From assembly GCA_905199445.1 (NCBI GenBank), contig CAJKGK010000012.1:22932-86931 (forward strand): a stretch of 64,000 nt of DNA. Reading direction: 5' to 3'. Below are positions 36,068 through 44,804 of the stretch, piece by piece; positions within the stretch are counted from its first letter, which is position 1; each line of letters starts with the position of its first letter. A program made the translations under genes and the position numbers. This DNA comes from an uncultured Lachnospiraceae bacterium. Lineage in GTDB: Bacteria > Bacillota > Clostridia > Lachnospirales > Lachnospiraceae. Below the pieces are notes generated by a model that did not search any database, had not been told where the DNA came from, and worked only from the letters and a program-made list of their open reading frames with translations.

Positions 36068-37729
36068 CTAAAGCTCTTTCTTTACATATCCCGCAATATT
36101 ATCCGCATGATCCGAGATACGTTCCAGATTGCTCAAAATATCCAAGAAAACTACTCCAGCCCTTGGTGCACACAAATTTTCCGAAAGCCGTTCTATATGC
36201 TTTTCTCTCAGTTCACCCTCAATATAGTCCACCTGTTCCTCATATTCTTTTGCCTTAAGAACTGCGTCCATTTTTGTTCCCTCTCGGGCTCTGAGTGCAT
36301 ATACAATACTGTTGGTCACATATTCCATAATTCCTTCCAGTTCTTTATTGGCTTTTTCGGAAAATACAATATTATTATTCACTTTAAACTTTGCCAGCTC
36401 CGCCAGGTTTTCCGCATGGTCGCCAATACGCTCAATATCACTGACCGTATAAAATAAGTGATTGATCAGCTCATGCTGCTTCTCCGTCAGAGAAAGACTG
36501 GATATTTTTACCAGATAATCAGAAATCATACCTGCCATCTGGTCAATATCTTTTTCCTGGGCATAGACCTGGGCAATTTTATCCTCGTCATTTTCCAGGC
36601 AGGCCTCAAAGGCGCGCTTTGTATTTTCGTAAGTAATCTGTCCCATATGAATAACTTCGGATACAGAATTTTCTACAGCAAACGCCGGGTTTTCAAGAAT
36701 ACGGCTGTCCAGATGACGCAGCGTCAGTCCGGCCTCAGATTCTTCGTTCTTATCATCTTCGTCCTTATCTTTAATCAACAGACCTGACAGTTTCACCAGC
36801 TTATTGGCAAATGGGAACAATATGATTGTATTGGTAATATTAAAAATCGAATGGAAAATGGAAATCTCCACACTGCTGATCGAGCTGGCCGCAAAAGTTC
36901 GATCCACCTGAAAAATTACAAACATAAGAACCCCAAAAATCGCAGCACCGATAGCATTAAACAGAAAATGAATCACTGCGGCCCGTTTGGCTGTTTTGTT
37001 TGTGCCTGCGCAGGAAATTAACGCAGTGACACATGTCCCCATGTTTTGTCCCAGAGTAATATAAACCGCTGAATTCCAGGTTACAAGACCATTGATTGCC
37101 AGGGTTTGTAAAATTCCCACAGAGGCAGAGGAGCTCTGAATCACCGCAGTCACAATCAGACCGGCCAAAATTCCCAGGAAAGGATTACTTCCCAAAACTC
37201 TGAACGCTTCAGAGAAAATCGGGGCATCTTTATATGGTGTGATTGCGCCTGACATAAAGCTGAGCCCGATAAACAGCACTCCAAAACCAACCAGAATCTC
37301 TCCGGCCTGCTTTTTTCCATCCCTTTTTGCAAACAGCATAATAAAGGCGCCGACACCGATTAAAAGCGGTGCAAAAAACTCTGGCTTCAAAAAGGCACCC
37401 CATTCACTCATAGATACCAGCCAGGCGGTTACGGTTGTCCCCACATTGGCACCCATAATCACGCCCACAGCCTGGGCCAGATTCATAATTCCCGCATTGA
37501 CAAAACCAACCACCATAACGGTTGTAGCCGATGAACTCTGGATAATTGCCGTCACCAGTGTTCCCACCAGCACGGCAAGCAGACGGTTATTGGTCAGAAT
37601 CCCCATAAGCCGCTTCATCTTCGGCCCTGCAGATTTCTGCAGTCCATCTGCCATAATGTTCATACCGTACAAAAACATTCCCAGACCGCCGACAAACTTA
37701 AATATCATTTCAACGTCCTGCATTGACAT
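36068..37729 (-). CDS. Na/Pi cotransporter family protein with PhoU-like C-terminal domain
   Basis: A 553-residue protein. Residues 1-330 hold the transporter, with two inverted repeats each carrying the QSSSATTVMVVG / QSSSASVGILQT signature of the Na/Pi (NptA/YjbB-like) family. Residues 350-550 are a helical PhoU-like domain (ERIGDHAENLAELAK and ERISDHADNIAG are typical). It moves phosphate with sodium, for uptake or efflux. Its own Pho-box-like repeats lie 50-90 bases upstream, so it is under phosphate control separately from pst. The PhoU-like domain may gate the transporter. Confidence 0.93.
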   Translation of the reverse strand: MSMQDVEMIFKFVGGLGMFLYGMNIMADGLQKSAGPKMKRLMGILTNNRLLAVLVGTLVTAIIQSSSATTVMVVGFVNAGIMNLAQAVGVIMGANVGTTVTAWLVSMSEWGAFLKPEFFAPLLIGVGAFIMLFAKRDGKKQAGEILVGFGVLFIGLSFMSGAITPYKDAPIFSEAFRVLGSNPFLGILAGLIVTAVIQSSSASVGILQTLAINGLVTWNSAVYITLGQNMGTCVTALISCAGTNKTAKRAAVIHFLFNAIGAAIFGVLMFVIFQVDRTFAASSISSVEISIFHSIFNITNTIILFPFANKLVKLSGLLIKDKDEDDKNEESEAGLTLRHLDSRILENPAFAVENSVSEVIHMGQITYENTKRAFEACLENDEDKIAQVYAQEKDIDQMAGMISDYLVKISSLSLTEKQHELINHLFYTVSDIERIGDHAENLAELAKFKVNNNIVFSEKANKELEGIMEYVTNSIVYALRAREGTKMDAVLKAKEYEEQVDYIEGELREKHIERLSENLCAPRAGVVFLDILSNLERISDHADNIAGYVKKEL

Positions 37730-37778
37730 AAACTTTTCTCTCCCTGTAAAATATGATATTCATAGTATACATAGGGAT

Positions 37779-37817
37779 TGTAAAAATTAATCCGGATTAT
37801 TGTAAAGTTTATGTAAA
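37779..37817 (-). promoter_or_regulatory. Pho-box-like repeats before the Na/Pi gene
   Basis: TTTACA occurs on the minus strand at 37812-37817, 37801-37806 and 37779-37784. The starts are separated by 11 and 22 bases, multiples of the helical repeat. This fits the spacing of PhoP/PhoB direct repeats (consensus TTAACA-like). Confidence 0.6.
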
Positions 37818-37844
37818 GTTTTTAAAGTTTATAAATTTTGTAAA

Positions 37845-38492
37845 TTACAGCTCAAGATTTCCTGTAATCATAAAGGTAATCCATTTTGCAATATTGGTAC
37901 TGTGGTCAGCCATACGTTCCAGATATTTAATAATCATAAGATAATCCACATACTGGCTGATTCTCTCCGGATTATGTTTCATGGCAATACACAGTTCGGA
38001 TTTGATTTTTCCGAAATAATCGTCCACAACATCATCCGCCTTCATAACATTATATGCCTTTTGGGCATCCTCATCCACAAAGGCTTCGATCACCTCTGCT
38101 ACCATCTGACGCATGGCAGTGATCATCTCCACCACCCAGGATGGCATAGGAATTTCTTTTTCCTCGGACAAAAGCAGTATATATTCGGAAATATCACAGC
38201 AATGATCCGCTATACGCTCAATATCGGAAATAATACGCATATATGAAGAAATTTTTCTCAAATCTGTTGCCACGGGCGCCTGTTTTGCAATCAGATTAAT
38301 ACATTTGGTCTCAATCCCGCACTCAATGCCGTCGATTTGATCATCATCTGCAATAATCTCTCTGGCCAGGTCCGCATCCATTAAATTCAGAGCCTTAATC
38401 ATCTTGTCAATAGAAACCTGGAGAACTTCTCCCATATGAATTACATCTTTATTTAAAACCTTAAGTTCTTCCTGATAAATAATTCTTGTCAT
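37845..38492 (-). CDS. phoU: Phosphate transport system regulator PhoU
   Basis: A 215-residue protein of two similar helical bundles, each ending in an E/D-rich metal-binding motif (DIERIADHCCDISE near residue 90 and YLERMADHSTNIAKW near 190). PhoU represses the Pho response and couples PstSCAB to PhoR. The start at 38492 has GGGAGG six bases upstream; an in-frame ATG at 38588 lies inside pstB and has no site. It follows pstB by 13 bases and so completes the pst operon. Confidence 0.93.
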   Translation of the reverse strand: MTRIIYQEELKVLNKDVIHMGEVLQVSIDKMIKALNLMDADLAREIIADDDQIDGIECGIETKCINLIAKQAPVATDLRKISSYMRIISDIERIADHCCDISEYILLLSEEKEIPMPSWVVEMITAMRQMVAEVIEAFVDEDAQKAYNVMKADDVVDDYFGKIKSELCIAMKHNPERISQYVDYLMIIKYLERMADHSTNIAKWITFMITGNLEL

Positions 38493-38505
38493 AACATCCT
38501 CCCAA

Positions 38506-39264
38506 TCAACCAAAACGTCCGGTAATATATTCTTCTGTTTTCTTTTCCTTTGGCGCATTAAATACCTGCTGAGTCTGACCATACTCAATCACATCGCCAG
38601 TCAGGAAAAATGCCGTTTTATCCGAAATACGGCTGGCCTGCTGCATATTATGGGTTACAATAATAATTGTATACTTTTTCTTCAGCTCTGCAACCAAATC
38701 TTCAATTTTCAATGTAGAAATCGGGTCAAGAGCGGATGTAGGCTCATCCATTAAAATCACCTCCGGCTCAACGGCCAGTGTTCTGGCAATACATAACCGC
38801 TGCTGCTGCCCACCGGACAGCCCCAGTGCATTTTTTTTCAGTCTGTCCTTAAGTTCATCCCAGATGGAAGCCTGCCTGAGACTGCGCTCCACGATTTCAT
38901 CCAGCACCTGTTTTTTCTTTGTCCCATGAATTCTGGGTCCATAGGCAATATTATCATAAATACTCATCGGGAATGGATTAGGCTGCTGAAAAACCATGCC
39001 CACCTTGTGTCTGAGTAAAATAGGATCCAGCTCCGTAAAAATATTTTTCCCGTCCAGTGTCACTGTCCCTTCGATTTTAACGCCGTCTACCAGGTCGTTC
39101 ATTCTGTTTAGTGTTTTCAAAAATGTGGACTTTCCACAGCCGCTGGGACCAATAAAAGCCGTAATTTCGTTTTCCATAATATCCATATTAATATGATTTA
39201 AGGCTTTAAAATTGCCGTAATAAAGGTCTAAATTTTTAACAGAAAATTTTGTTTTATGTTCCAT
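38506..39264 (-). CDS. pstB: Phosphate ABC transporter ATP-binding protein
   Basis: A 252-residue ABC ATPase. Walker [10 protein letters not shown] lies at residues 39-47, the signature motif LSGGQQQR near 149, Walker [13 protein letters not shown] near 170 and the H-loop in IVTHNMQQA. PstB-specific features include [10 protein letters not shown] and [14 protein letters not shown] [17 protein letters not shown]. It powers high-affinity phosphate import through PstA/PstC. It sits between pstA (55 bases) and phoU. Confidence 0.96.
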   Translation of the reverse strand: MEHKTKFSVKNLDLYYGNFKALNHINMDIMENEITAFIGPSGCGKSTFLKTLNRMNDLVDGVKIEGTVTLDGKNIFTELDPILLRHKVGMVFQQPNPFPMSIYDNIAYGPRIHGTKKKQVLDEIVERSLRQASIWDELKDRLKKNALGLSGGQQQRLCIARTLAVEPEVILMDEPTSALDPISTLKIEDLVAELKKKYTIIIVTHNMQQASRISDKTAFFLTGDVIEYGQTQQVFNAPKEKKTEEYITGRFG

Positions 39265-39319
39265 TTTCGATTAATCCTCTTTCTTTAACATTTCTGCTCA
39301 CTTACTTTTCCTGCAGGCA

Positions 39320-40198
39320 TTAACTTTTTTCACCGGAATTTTTTTTGCGTATTCTATGACTCCACGCATTGGCACCAATACTGAAGGCCAATACTAAAAT
39401 CATTAAAACAGCTGATGAAAGATTGGCCAGCGCCCGATCCTGGCCATTTGTCTGCAGATTCCAGATCTGAATGGATAATGTTTCAGCAGGTCTTAAAAGA
39501 TTCAGCGGGCATGTGGGAGATGTAAGATTCCAGTTTCCCCAGTTAAGGCTGCTTCCCGAACCGGTTGTATAAAGAAGTACAGCGGCTTCGCCAAAACCCC
39601 TGCCCGCTGCCAGAATAATACCTGTCATAATTCTGGGAACACAGGCAGGCAAAAGTACACGAAAGATAGTCTGCCATCGGGTAGCTCCAAGTCCTAAGCT
39701 GGCCTGAATATATCCGTCGGGAAGTCCTTTAATGGCATCCTCTGTTGTAGTCGTAATCAGGGGCAGCGTCAATATGGAAACCGACAGGGCGCCGGCCAAA
39801 AGGCTTTTCCCCATACCCATAAATACAAGAAAAATAAGATAACCAAAAAGGCCCACAACGATGGACGGTAATGATGACAGAGTTTCAATACATATTCTTA
39901 AAAATTTTGTAACAAAACCCTGTTTGGCATACATCGCCAGATAAATCCCTGCAAAAACGCCGATAGGCACAGATACAAGCAAGGCTATCAATACAAGATA
40001 AATTGTGTTAAACAGCTGATTTCCAATGCTCCCTTTTCTTGAAAAGGCAAACATCTCAGGGGTTGCACCGGCCAGTCCGCCGATAATGACCTTGCCTGCA
40101 AAGGCGATCAGAAGTACAAAAAAGAAAATAGCGATTCCGTAAAAGATCACGGTCATTGCTTTATCAACGCCGTTGGCACGTTTAATTCTTCGATTCAT
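39320..40198 (-). CDS. pstA: Phosphate ABC transporter permease PstA
   Basis: A 292-residue membrane protein with about six transmembrane helices and the BPD-transporter EAA loop (DGYIQASLGLGATRWQTIFRVLLPACVPRI near residue 155, GFGEAAVLLYTTG near 200). It forms the phosphate channel with PstC. Its start directly abuts the pstC stop, with AAGGAGG within the end of pstC. Confidence 0.95.
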   Translation of the reverse strand: MNRRIKRANGVDKAMTVIFYGIAIFFFVLLIAFAGKVIIGGLAGATPEMFAFSRKGSIGNQLFNTIYLVLIALLVSVPIGVFAGIYLAMYAKQGFVTKFLRICIETLSSLPSIVVGLFGYLIFLVFMGMGKSLLAGALSVSILTLPLITTTTEDAIKGLPDGYIQASLGLGATRWQTIFRVLLPACVPRIMTGIILAAGRGFGEAAVLLYTTGSGSSLNWGNWNLTSPTCPLNLLRPAETLSIQIWNLQTNGQDRALANLSSAVLMILVLAFSIGANAWSHRIRKKNSGEKS

Positions 40199-41119
40199 TT
40201 ATTTTTTGTCCTCCTTATCGATTGTCGCTTTATGTGAAAAATGATGAATTAAGGAAATAAATAATAATGCAATCAAAAACAGCAGTAATGCCATTGTCCA
40301 CAATGCGGATTTCATTTCTCCGCCCTCCATGGCATTGCCCATCTGAGAGGCAATCTCAGTTGTCAGGGTTTTGGATGTTGAAAAAATACTTGTGGGAAGT
40401 GCCGTTGTCTGTCCAATTACCATGGCCACCGCCAGCGCTTCACCAAAGGCTCTGGCCAGCCCCAGAATAATACCGGAAATAATTCCCGGTCTGGCTGCTG
40501 GGAGCACAATTTTATAGATCATCTGCCATCTTGTAGAACCCAGACCATAAGCTGCATATCTGCACTCTACCGGTACAGCCCCGATGGCATCTGCACTCAC
40601 TGTTGTAATTGTGGGAAAAATCATAATAGCAAGCACAATACCTGCCGCAAGGATAGAGTGTCCCACCTGTCTGTCAAAAACCGTTTTTATAAAAGGCACA
40701 AGCACTGTCAGGCCCACCCATCCATAGACAACGGAAGGGATGCCCGCAAAAATTTCCACCACGGGTCTGTAAAAACGTTCTCCAAACTTTTTTGATATTT
40801 CTGTAATAAAAATAGCCGATCCCAGGGCAAAAGGGGTGGCAATCAACAGGGCCAGTCCGCATACACATAATGAACCTGCAATAAAAATCAGGGCACCAAC
40901 ATGCCCACCGCCCTGGGCATTATCTGCCGGACTCCAGTCTGCACTACCCAGAAACTCAAATATGGAATGCCCGAATTTTAAAAACGTATCTGACCCTTTG
41001 TAAACCAGAAATGCTCCGATTCCTATGGTCAGGACGATTACAAACATTCCGCATATCACAGCCAGTCCCCGCCAGCCATATTCTTTGAAAAACATGCCTT
41101 TGCTTTTTGTTTTATTCAT
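40199..41119 (-). CDS. pstC: Phosphate ABC transporter permease PstC
   Basis: A 306-residue membrane protein with about six transmembrane helices and an EAA loop (YGLGSTRWQMIYKIVLPAARPGI near residue 200). The periplasm-facing insert after the first helix, GSADWSPADNAQGGG, is typical of PstC. The start at 41119 has AGGAGG six bases upstream; an in-frame ATG at 41161 falls within the pstS-pstC hairpin and has no site. It pairs with PstA. Confidence 0.95.
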   Translation of the reverse strand: MNKTKSKGMFFKEYGWRGLAVICGMFVIVLTIGIGAFLVYKGSDTFLKFGHSIFEFLGSADWSPADNAQGGGHVGALIFIAGSLCVCGLALLIATPFALGSAIFITEISKKFGERFYRPVVEIFAGIPSVVYGWVGLTVLVPFIKTVFDRQVGHSILAAGIVLAIMIFPTITTVSADAIGAVPVECRYAAYGLGSTRWQMIYKIVLPAARPGIISGIILGLARAFGEALAVAMVIGQTTALPTSIFSTSKTLTTEIASQMGNAMEGGEMKSALWTMALLLFLIALLFISLIHHFSHKATIDKEDKK

Positions 41120-41152
41120 AAAGCCTCCTGATCCTTTATTTCCTCTAACGAA

Positions 41153-41176
41153 GGCGGACACCCAAGGATGCCCGCC
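41153..41176 (-). other. Hairpin between pstS and pstC
   Basis: A 10-bp stem (GGCGGGCATC against GGTGTCCGCC, two G-U pairs) with a 4-base loop and no T run lies between pstS and pstC. This fits an mRNA stability or processing hairpin that raises PstS relative to the permeases. Confidence 0.5.
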
Positions 41177-41207
41177 CCGCTTTACGTTTTTAATATTTTG
41201 TTATTTT

Positions 41208-42179
41208 TTAATGCTCTGTTGTCATTTTGGAAGAAACACCATATCCCAGATCTTCCATCTGTGCCCCGTATTCATCGGACATTACAAAATCAAGAAATGC
41301 TTTGACAACTTCATTTGGCTCGCCGTTTGTATACATATGTTCATATGTCCATACAGGATATGTGCCATTGTATGTATTTTCCAGTGTAGGTTCTACACCG
41401 TCAATAGCCAGTGTGGATACACCTGTATCTTCACCTGTCAGATAGGATAAAGCCACATAACCGATCGCGCCTTTTGTATCTTTCACATTCTGAAGGAGTA
41501 CGCCAGAATCATCTGTTTCCATAGAAGCATTGGAAGCTTCTTCATTGCCGTCCAGCGCATATTTCTGGAATGTTGCGCGGGTTCCTGAAGATGTCGGACG
41601 AGTTACAAGAACAACTTCTTCATCCGGTCCGCCGACTTCGCTCCAGTTTGTAATTTTCCCTGTAAAGATGTCAATCAGCTGCTGTTTTGTCAGGCTTGTC
41701 ACACCAGCCTCTGTAATATCCGGATTCACAATAGGGGCCATTGTCACAACACAAACCTTGTGATCAACCAGGTCTGCTGCAGCAGCTTCATCTAATTTTT
41801 CAGAAGCCTCAACATCGGAGTTTCCAATATCAACTGTGCCTTCTGAAACCTGTTTCAGACCTTCACCGGAACCGCCTGCATCGATTGTAATCGCTACATC
41901 CGGATATCGTTCATAAAATGCATCTGCCGCATCATCTGCCAGCGGCTTCAGTGCTGAAGAACCTGCGGCGGTAATTGTCCCGCTTAAATCCTCTGATGAC
42001 TGGACATCTGTTTTGGCCTCAGATTCTGCTGCTTTGTCCTCTGTGGAAGCAGCTGCCTCAGATGCAGCTGCACCTGCTGTTGCTTCTGTTGTTGATGAAT
42101 TACTATTTGATGACCCACATCCTACCGCAAGTCCCATGAGCATTGCTGCTGTAAGTACAAGACCGATTGCTTTTTTCAT
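41208..42179 (-). CDS. pstS: Phosphate-binding lipoprotein PstS
   Basis: A 323-residue substrate-binding protein with an N-terminal lipobox, AVGC ending at C21, so it should be membrane-anchored. A low-complexity Ser/Ala/Glu linker follows (residues 22-65). The phosphate-binding domain has typical segments: GSSALKPLADD, AGGSGEGLKQVSEG, GNSDVEASEK and VTRPTSSGTRATF. It delivers phosphate to PstC/PstA. It is the first gene of the pst operon, with Pho-box-like repeats upstream and GGAGG before the start. Confidence 0.95.
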   Translation of the reverse strand: MKKAIGLVLTAAMLMGLAVGCGSSNSNSSTTEATAGAAASEAAASTEDKAAESEAKTDVQSSEDLSGTITAAGSSALKPLADDAADAFYERYPDVAITIDAGGSGEGLKQVSEGTVDIGNSDVEASEKLDEAAAADLVDHKVCVVTMAPIVNPDITEAGVTSLTKQQLIDIFTGKITNWSEVGGPDEEVVLVTRPTSSGTRATFQKYALDGNEEASNASMETDDSGVLLQNVKDTKGAIGYVALSYLTGEDTGVSTLAIDGVEPTLENTYNGTYPVWTYEHMYTNGEPNEVVKAFLDFVMSDEYGAQMEDLGYGVSSKMTTEH

Positions 42180-42232
42180 TTTGAATTCCTCCTAAAAATT
42201 TGCATTTGTTTTTTCTTTTCCTTACAGTCACA

Positions 42233-42312
42233 TACTTTACATGACCAATGTCAAATACGTTTCATGATTATATAAAATTTGTGTAAAATCTTCGTTAAAT
42301 TACTTTACATGA
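42233..42312. repeat. 12-bp direct repeat in the pstS/MBL divergent region
   Basis: TACTTTACATGA occurs at 42233-42244 and 42301-42312, 68 bases apart, flanking the Pho-box-like repeats. The copies may be further regulator sites. Confidence 0.4.
42271..42298 (-). promoter_or_regulatory. Pho-box-like repeats before pstS
   Basis: On the minus strand TTAACG (42293-42298), TTTACA (42282-42287) and TTTATA (42271-42276) start exactly 11 bases apart, matching the direct-repeat pattern bound by PhoP/PhoB. They lie about 90-120 bases upstream of the pstS start. Confidence 0.65.
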
Positions 42313-42341
42313 TTGTTTCAGCAGATCATCCGGAGTATAAT
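42313..42341 (+). promoter_or_regulatory. Promoter of the MBL/beta-CASP gene
   Basis: TTGTTT and TATAAT are separated by 17 bases, 21 bases before the ATG at 42362. Confidence 0.65.
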
Positions 42342-42361
42342 AACAATAAAGAGGTGATTCT

Positions 42362-43969
42362 ATGAAGCTTATGTTTTTAGGTGCTGCCCATGAAGTTACC
42401 GGCAGCTGTACGCTGCTTGAAATCGGCGCCCATCATATTCTTATTGACTGTGGTCTTGAACAGGGACCGGATACCTATGAAAACTGTGAAATGCCCATGG
42501 ACGCCCACGAAATTGACTGTGTTTTGCTGACCCATGCGCATATCGACCACTCTGGCCGACTGCCTTTGCTTGGTGCCATGGGCTTTACCGGAAGTATTTA
42601 TGCCACAGGTGCCACCTGCCGCCTGTGTTCCATTATGCTTCAGGACTCTGCTCATATTCAGGAATTTGAAGCCACATGGCGCAACCGCAAAGCCCGAAGG
42701 GCAGGAAAGCCCGCCTATGTCCCCCTTTACACTGTGGAAGATGCCCTGCGTATTCAAAAGCAGTTTATTCCATGTGAATATGAAGATACGTATCAGATTT
42801 ATCCTGATGTCCGCATTCGCTTTATCGATGCCGGCCACTTACTGGGCTCCGCAAGTATAGAGATCGTTGTCACGGAAAACGGGCAAACCCAGACAATTGT
42901 ATTTTCCGGCGATATTGGAAATACCGGCCAGCCCATTATCAAGGATCCGGTTTATCCTACACAGGCAGATTATGTGATTATGGAATCCACCTATGGCGAT
43001 CGAAGCCATGATAAACGGATCGACTATATTTCCCAGCTCACGCCGATCATCCAACGTACACTGGACCGGGGCGGAAACCTTGTCATTCCTTCCTTTGCCG
43101 TGGGCCGAACTCAGGAACTTTTATATTTTATCCGACAGATCAAAGATGCAGGACTTATTCATGGGCATGATCATTTTCCGGTTTATGTAGACAGCCCTCT
43201 GGCCGTGGAATCTACCCAGATTTTCACTCAAAATATTTACAATTACTTTGATGACGAAGCCATGGCACTGATTCAGAAAGGAATTAACCCCATTAATTTT
43301 CCGGATCTTAAGATTTCCATCACCGGTGCAGATTCCATTACCATTAATGAAAATCCTCAGCCCAAAATCATTATCTCCGCCAGTGGGATGTGTGAAGCCG
43401 GCCGTATCCGCCATCATTTAAAACATAACCTGTGGCGCAAAGAATCTACGATTCTTTTTGTAGGTTACCAGGCCGTGGGAACCCTTGGCCGTTCCATTGT
43501 AGAGGGAGCTAAAGAGGTCCGTCTTTTCGATGAACACATCCATGTACGTGCGGAAATCTGCCAGCTTACCGGTATCAGCGGTCACGCCGATGACCGTGGC
43601 CTGCTCCAATGGATTCAAAGCTTTAAAACACCACCGAAACACGTATTTGTCAACCACGGAGAAGATCTTGTCTGTCAGATTTTTGCCGATCGGCTGACCA
43701 ATACCCTGGGGCTGACGGCCACCGCCCCCTATAACGGATCCGTATATGATCTGACCAATAATACATGCCTAAATGAGGGCAACAAAAAACGGCTTGAAAC
43801 GACAGCCGAATCCACCGGCAAACGGCATATGAATCCTGTATATCAGCAGTTAATTGATATGCAGCAGCGGCTCAAGACAGTCATCGACCATAACGAAGGC
43901 GGTGCCAACAAAGATCTTCGTGCATTTATTCAGGAATTAAGCGATCTCTGCGAGAAATGGGACAGATAA
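42362..43969 (+). CDS. MBL-fold RNA-processing-type metallo-beta-lactamase (beta-CASP)
   Basis: A 535-residue protein. The metallo-beta-lactamase motif HAHIDH is at residues 58-63, and other metal ligands lie in DAGHLLGSAS near 158 and SGDIG near 183. The beta-CASP insertion follows, with SFAVGRTQELL near 243, SGMCEAGRIRHHL near 340 and SGHADD near 408. It resembles CPSF-type/YSH1-like exonucleases more than RNase J, which is longer. The C-terminal 60 residues are an added helical tail. It probably processes RNA ends. A single-gene unit, with AGAGGTG before the start and a strong terminator after it. Confidence 0.9.
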   Translation: MKLMFLGAAHEVTGSCTLLEIGAHHILIDCGLEQGPDTYENCEMPMDAHEIDCVLLTHAHIDHSGRLPLLGAMGFTGSIYATGATCRLCSIMLQDSAHIQEFEATWRNRKARRAGKPAYVPLYTVEDALRIQKQFIPCEYEDTYQIYPDVRIRFIDAGHLLGSASIEIVVTENGQTQTIVFSGDIGNTGQPIIKDPVYPTQADYVIMESTYGDRSHDKRIDYISQLTPIIQRTLDRGGNLVIPSFAVGRTQELLYFIRQIKDAGLIHGHDHFPVYVDSPLAVESTQIFTQNIYNYFDDEAMALIQKGINPINFPDLKISITGADSITINENPQPKIIISASGMCEAGRIRHHLKHNLWRKESTILFVGYQAVGTLGRSIVEGAKEVRLFDEHIHVRAEICQLTGISGHADDRGLLQWIQSFKTPPKHVFVNHGEDLVCQIFADRLTNTLGLTATAPYNGSVYDLTNNTCLNEGNKKRLETTAESTGKRHMNPVYQQLIDMQQRLKTVIDHNEGGANKDLRAFIQELSDLCEKWDR

Positions 43970-43971
43970 AA

Positions 43972-44020
43972 AAAGCCATTTGGAGCCCTGCCAATACGGC
44001 AGCGGCTTCAAATGGCTTTG
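43972..44020 (+). terminator. Terminator of the MBL/beta-CASP gene
   Basis: A nested hairpin: AAAGCCATTTG pairs with CAAATGGCTTT, and inside it CTGCC pairs with GGCAG. It begins directly after the stop codon and ends in TTTG. Confidence 0.75.
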
Positions 44021-44070
44021 CTTGTTATAAAATTTTCCACAGACCGGCACCTGATTTCTCTCCGCTGCCG

Positions 44071-44099
44071 TTGTCAGACTGATTCCAAGGGTGTATAAT
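44071..44099 (+). promoter_or_regulatory. Promoter of the LUD gene
   Basis: TTGTCA and TATAAT are separated by 17 bases, 50 bases before the start codon at 44150. Confidence 0.75.
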
Positions 44100-44149
44100 A
44101 GCAACAACGCCCCGCAGTGCCCAGGGGGGAATGATATGGAGGAAATTTT

Positions 44150-44785
44150 ATGACGTCAAAACAAAAAAACTATGAAAATCTTGGGGATTCCCTGATTGAA
44201 AAATTCAATCTCAGACAAATCGAAGCCTATTACGCCAAAGATGGCGACGAGGCCCTGGAAAAAGCCTGCCGCTTTCTCACACCGGAATGCAGTGTCGCCT
44301 GGGGCGGTTCCCAGACACTGGAGGAAATCGGATTAATTGACGCAATCCGTGCATCAGATTGTGTGATCTATGACCGCTTTGCAGCCCAAACGCCTGAGGA
44401 GCAAAAAGAAATCTACGGAAAAATCGCAACCTGTGATTACTATTTTATGAGTTCCAATGCCATCACATTGGACGGACAGCTTATCAATATTGACGGACGG
44501 GGCAACCGGGTCGCCTCTTTGATCCACGGGCCGGAAAATGTCATTGTCATTGCAGGCATGAATAAAATCGTTCCTGATGTGGATAGTGCCATCAAGCGCA
44601 TACGAAACTTCGCTGCCCCGCCAAATGCTGTTCGTCTGGACTGTAATACACCCTGTAAAGAGCTGGGACGGTGTGCAGACTGTCTGAGTCCAGACTGCAT
44701 ATGCGATCAAATTGTGATTACCCGCAGAAGCTTTATCCCAAACCGAATTAAGGTTATTCTTGTGGGTGAAAGCCTGGGCTATTAA
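44150..44785 (+). CDS. LUD-domain protein (lactate utilisation, LutC/YkgG-like)
   Basis: A 211-residue LUD-domain protein. Characteristic stretches are SVAWGGSQTLEEIGL near residue 48, YFMSSNAITLDGQLINIDGRGNRVASL near 103 and PENVIVIAGMNKIVPD near 127. In LutABC, LutC is part of the iron-sulfur lactate oxidation complex; here no LutA or LutB gene is nearby. Near residues 163-185 a cluster of six cysteines (CNTPCKELGRC, CLSPDCIC) is added, which the short family members usually show and which may bind a cluster. GGAGG precedes the start. Function outside the complex is unknown. Confidence 0.85.
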   Translation: MTSKQKNYENLGDSLIEKFNLRQIEAYYAKDGDEALEKACRFLTPECSVAWGGSQTLEEIGLIDAIRASDCVIYDRFAAQTPEEQKEIYGKIATCDYYFMSSNAITLDGQLINIDGRGNRVASLIHGPENVIVIAGMNKIVPDVDSAIKRIRNFAAPPNAVRLDCNTPCKELGRCADCLSPDCICDQIVITRRSFIPNRIKVILVGESLGY

Positions 44786-44804
44786 AAAACTTTAGATATA
44801 CACC

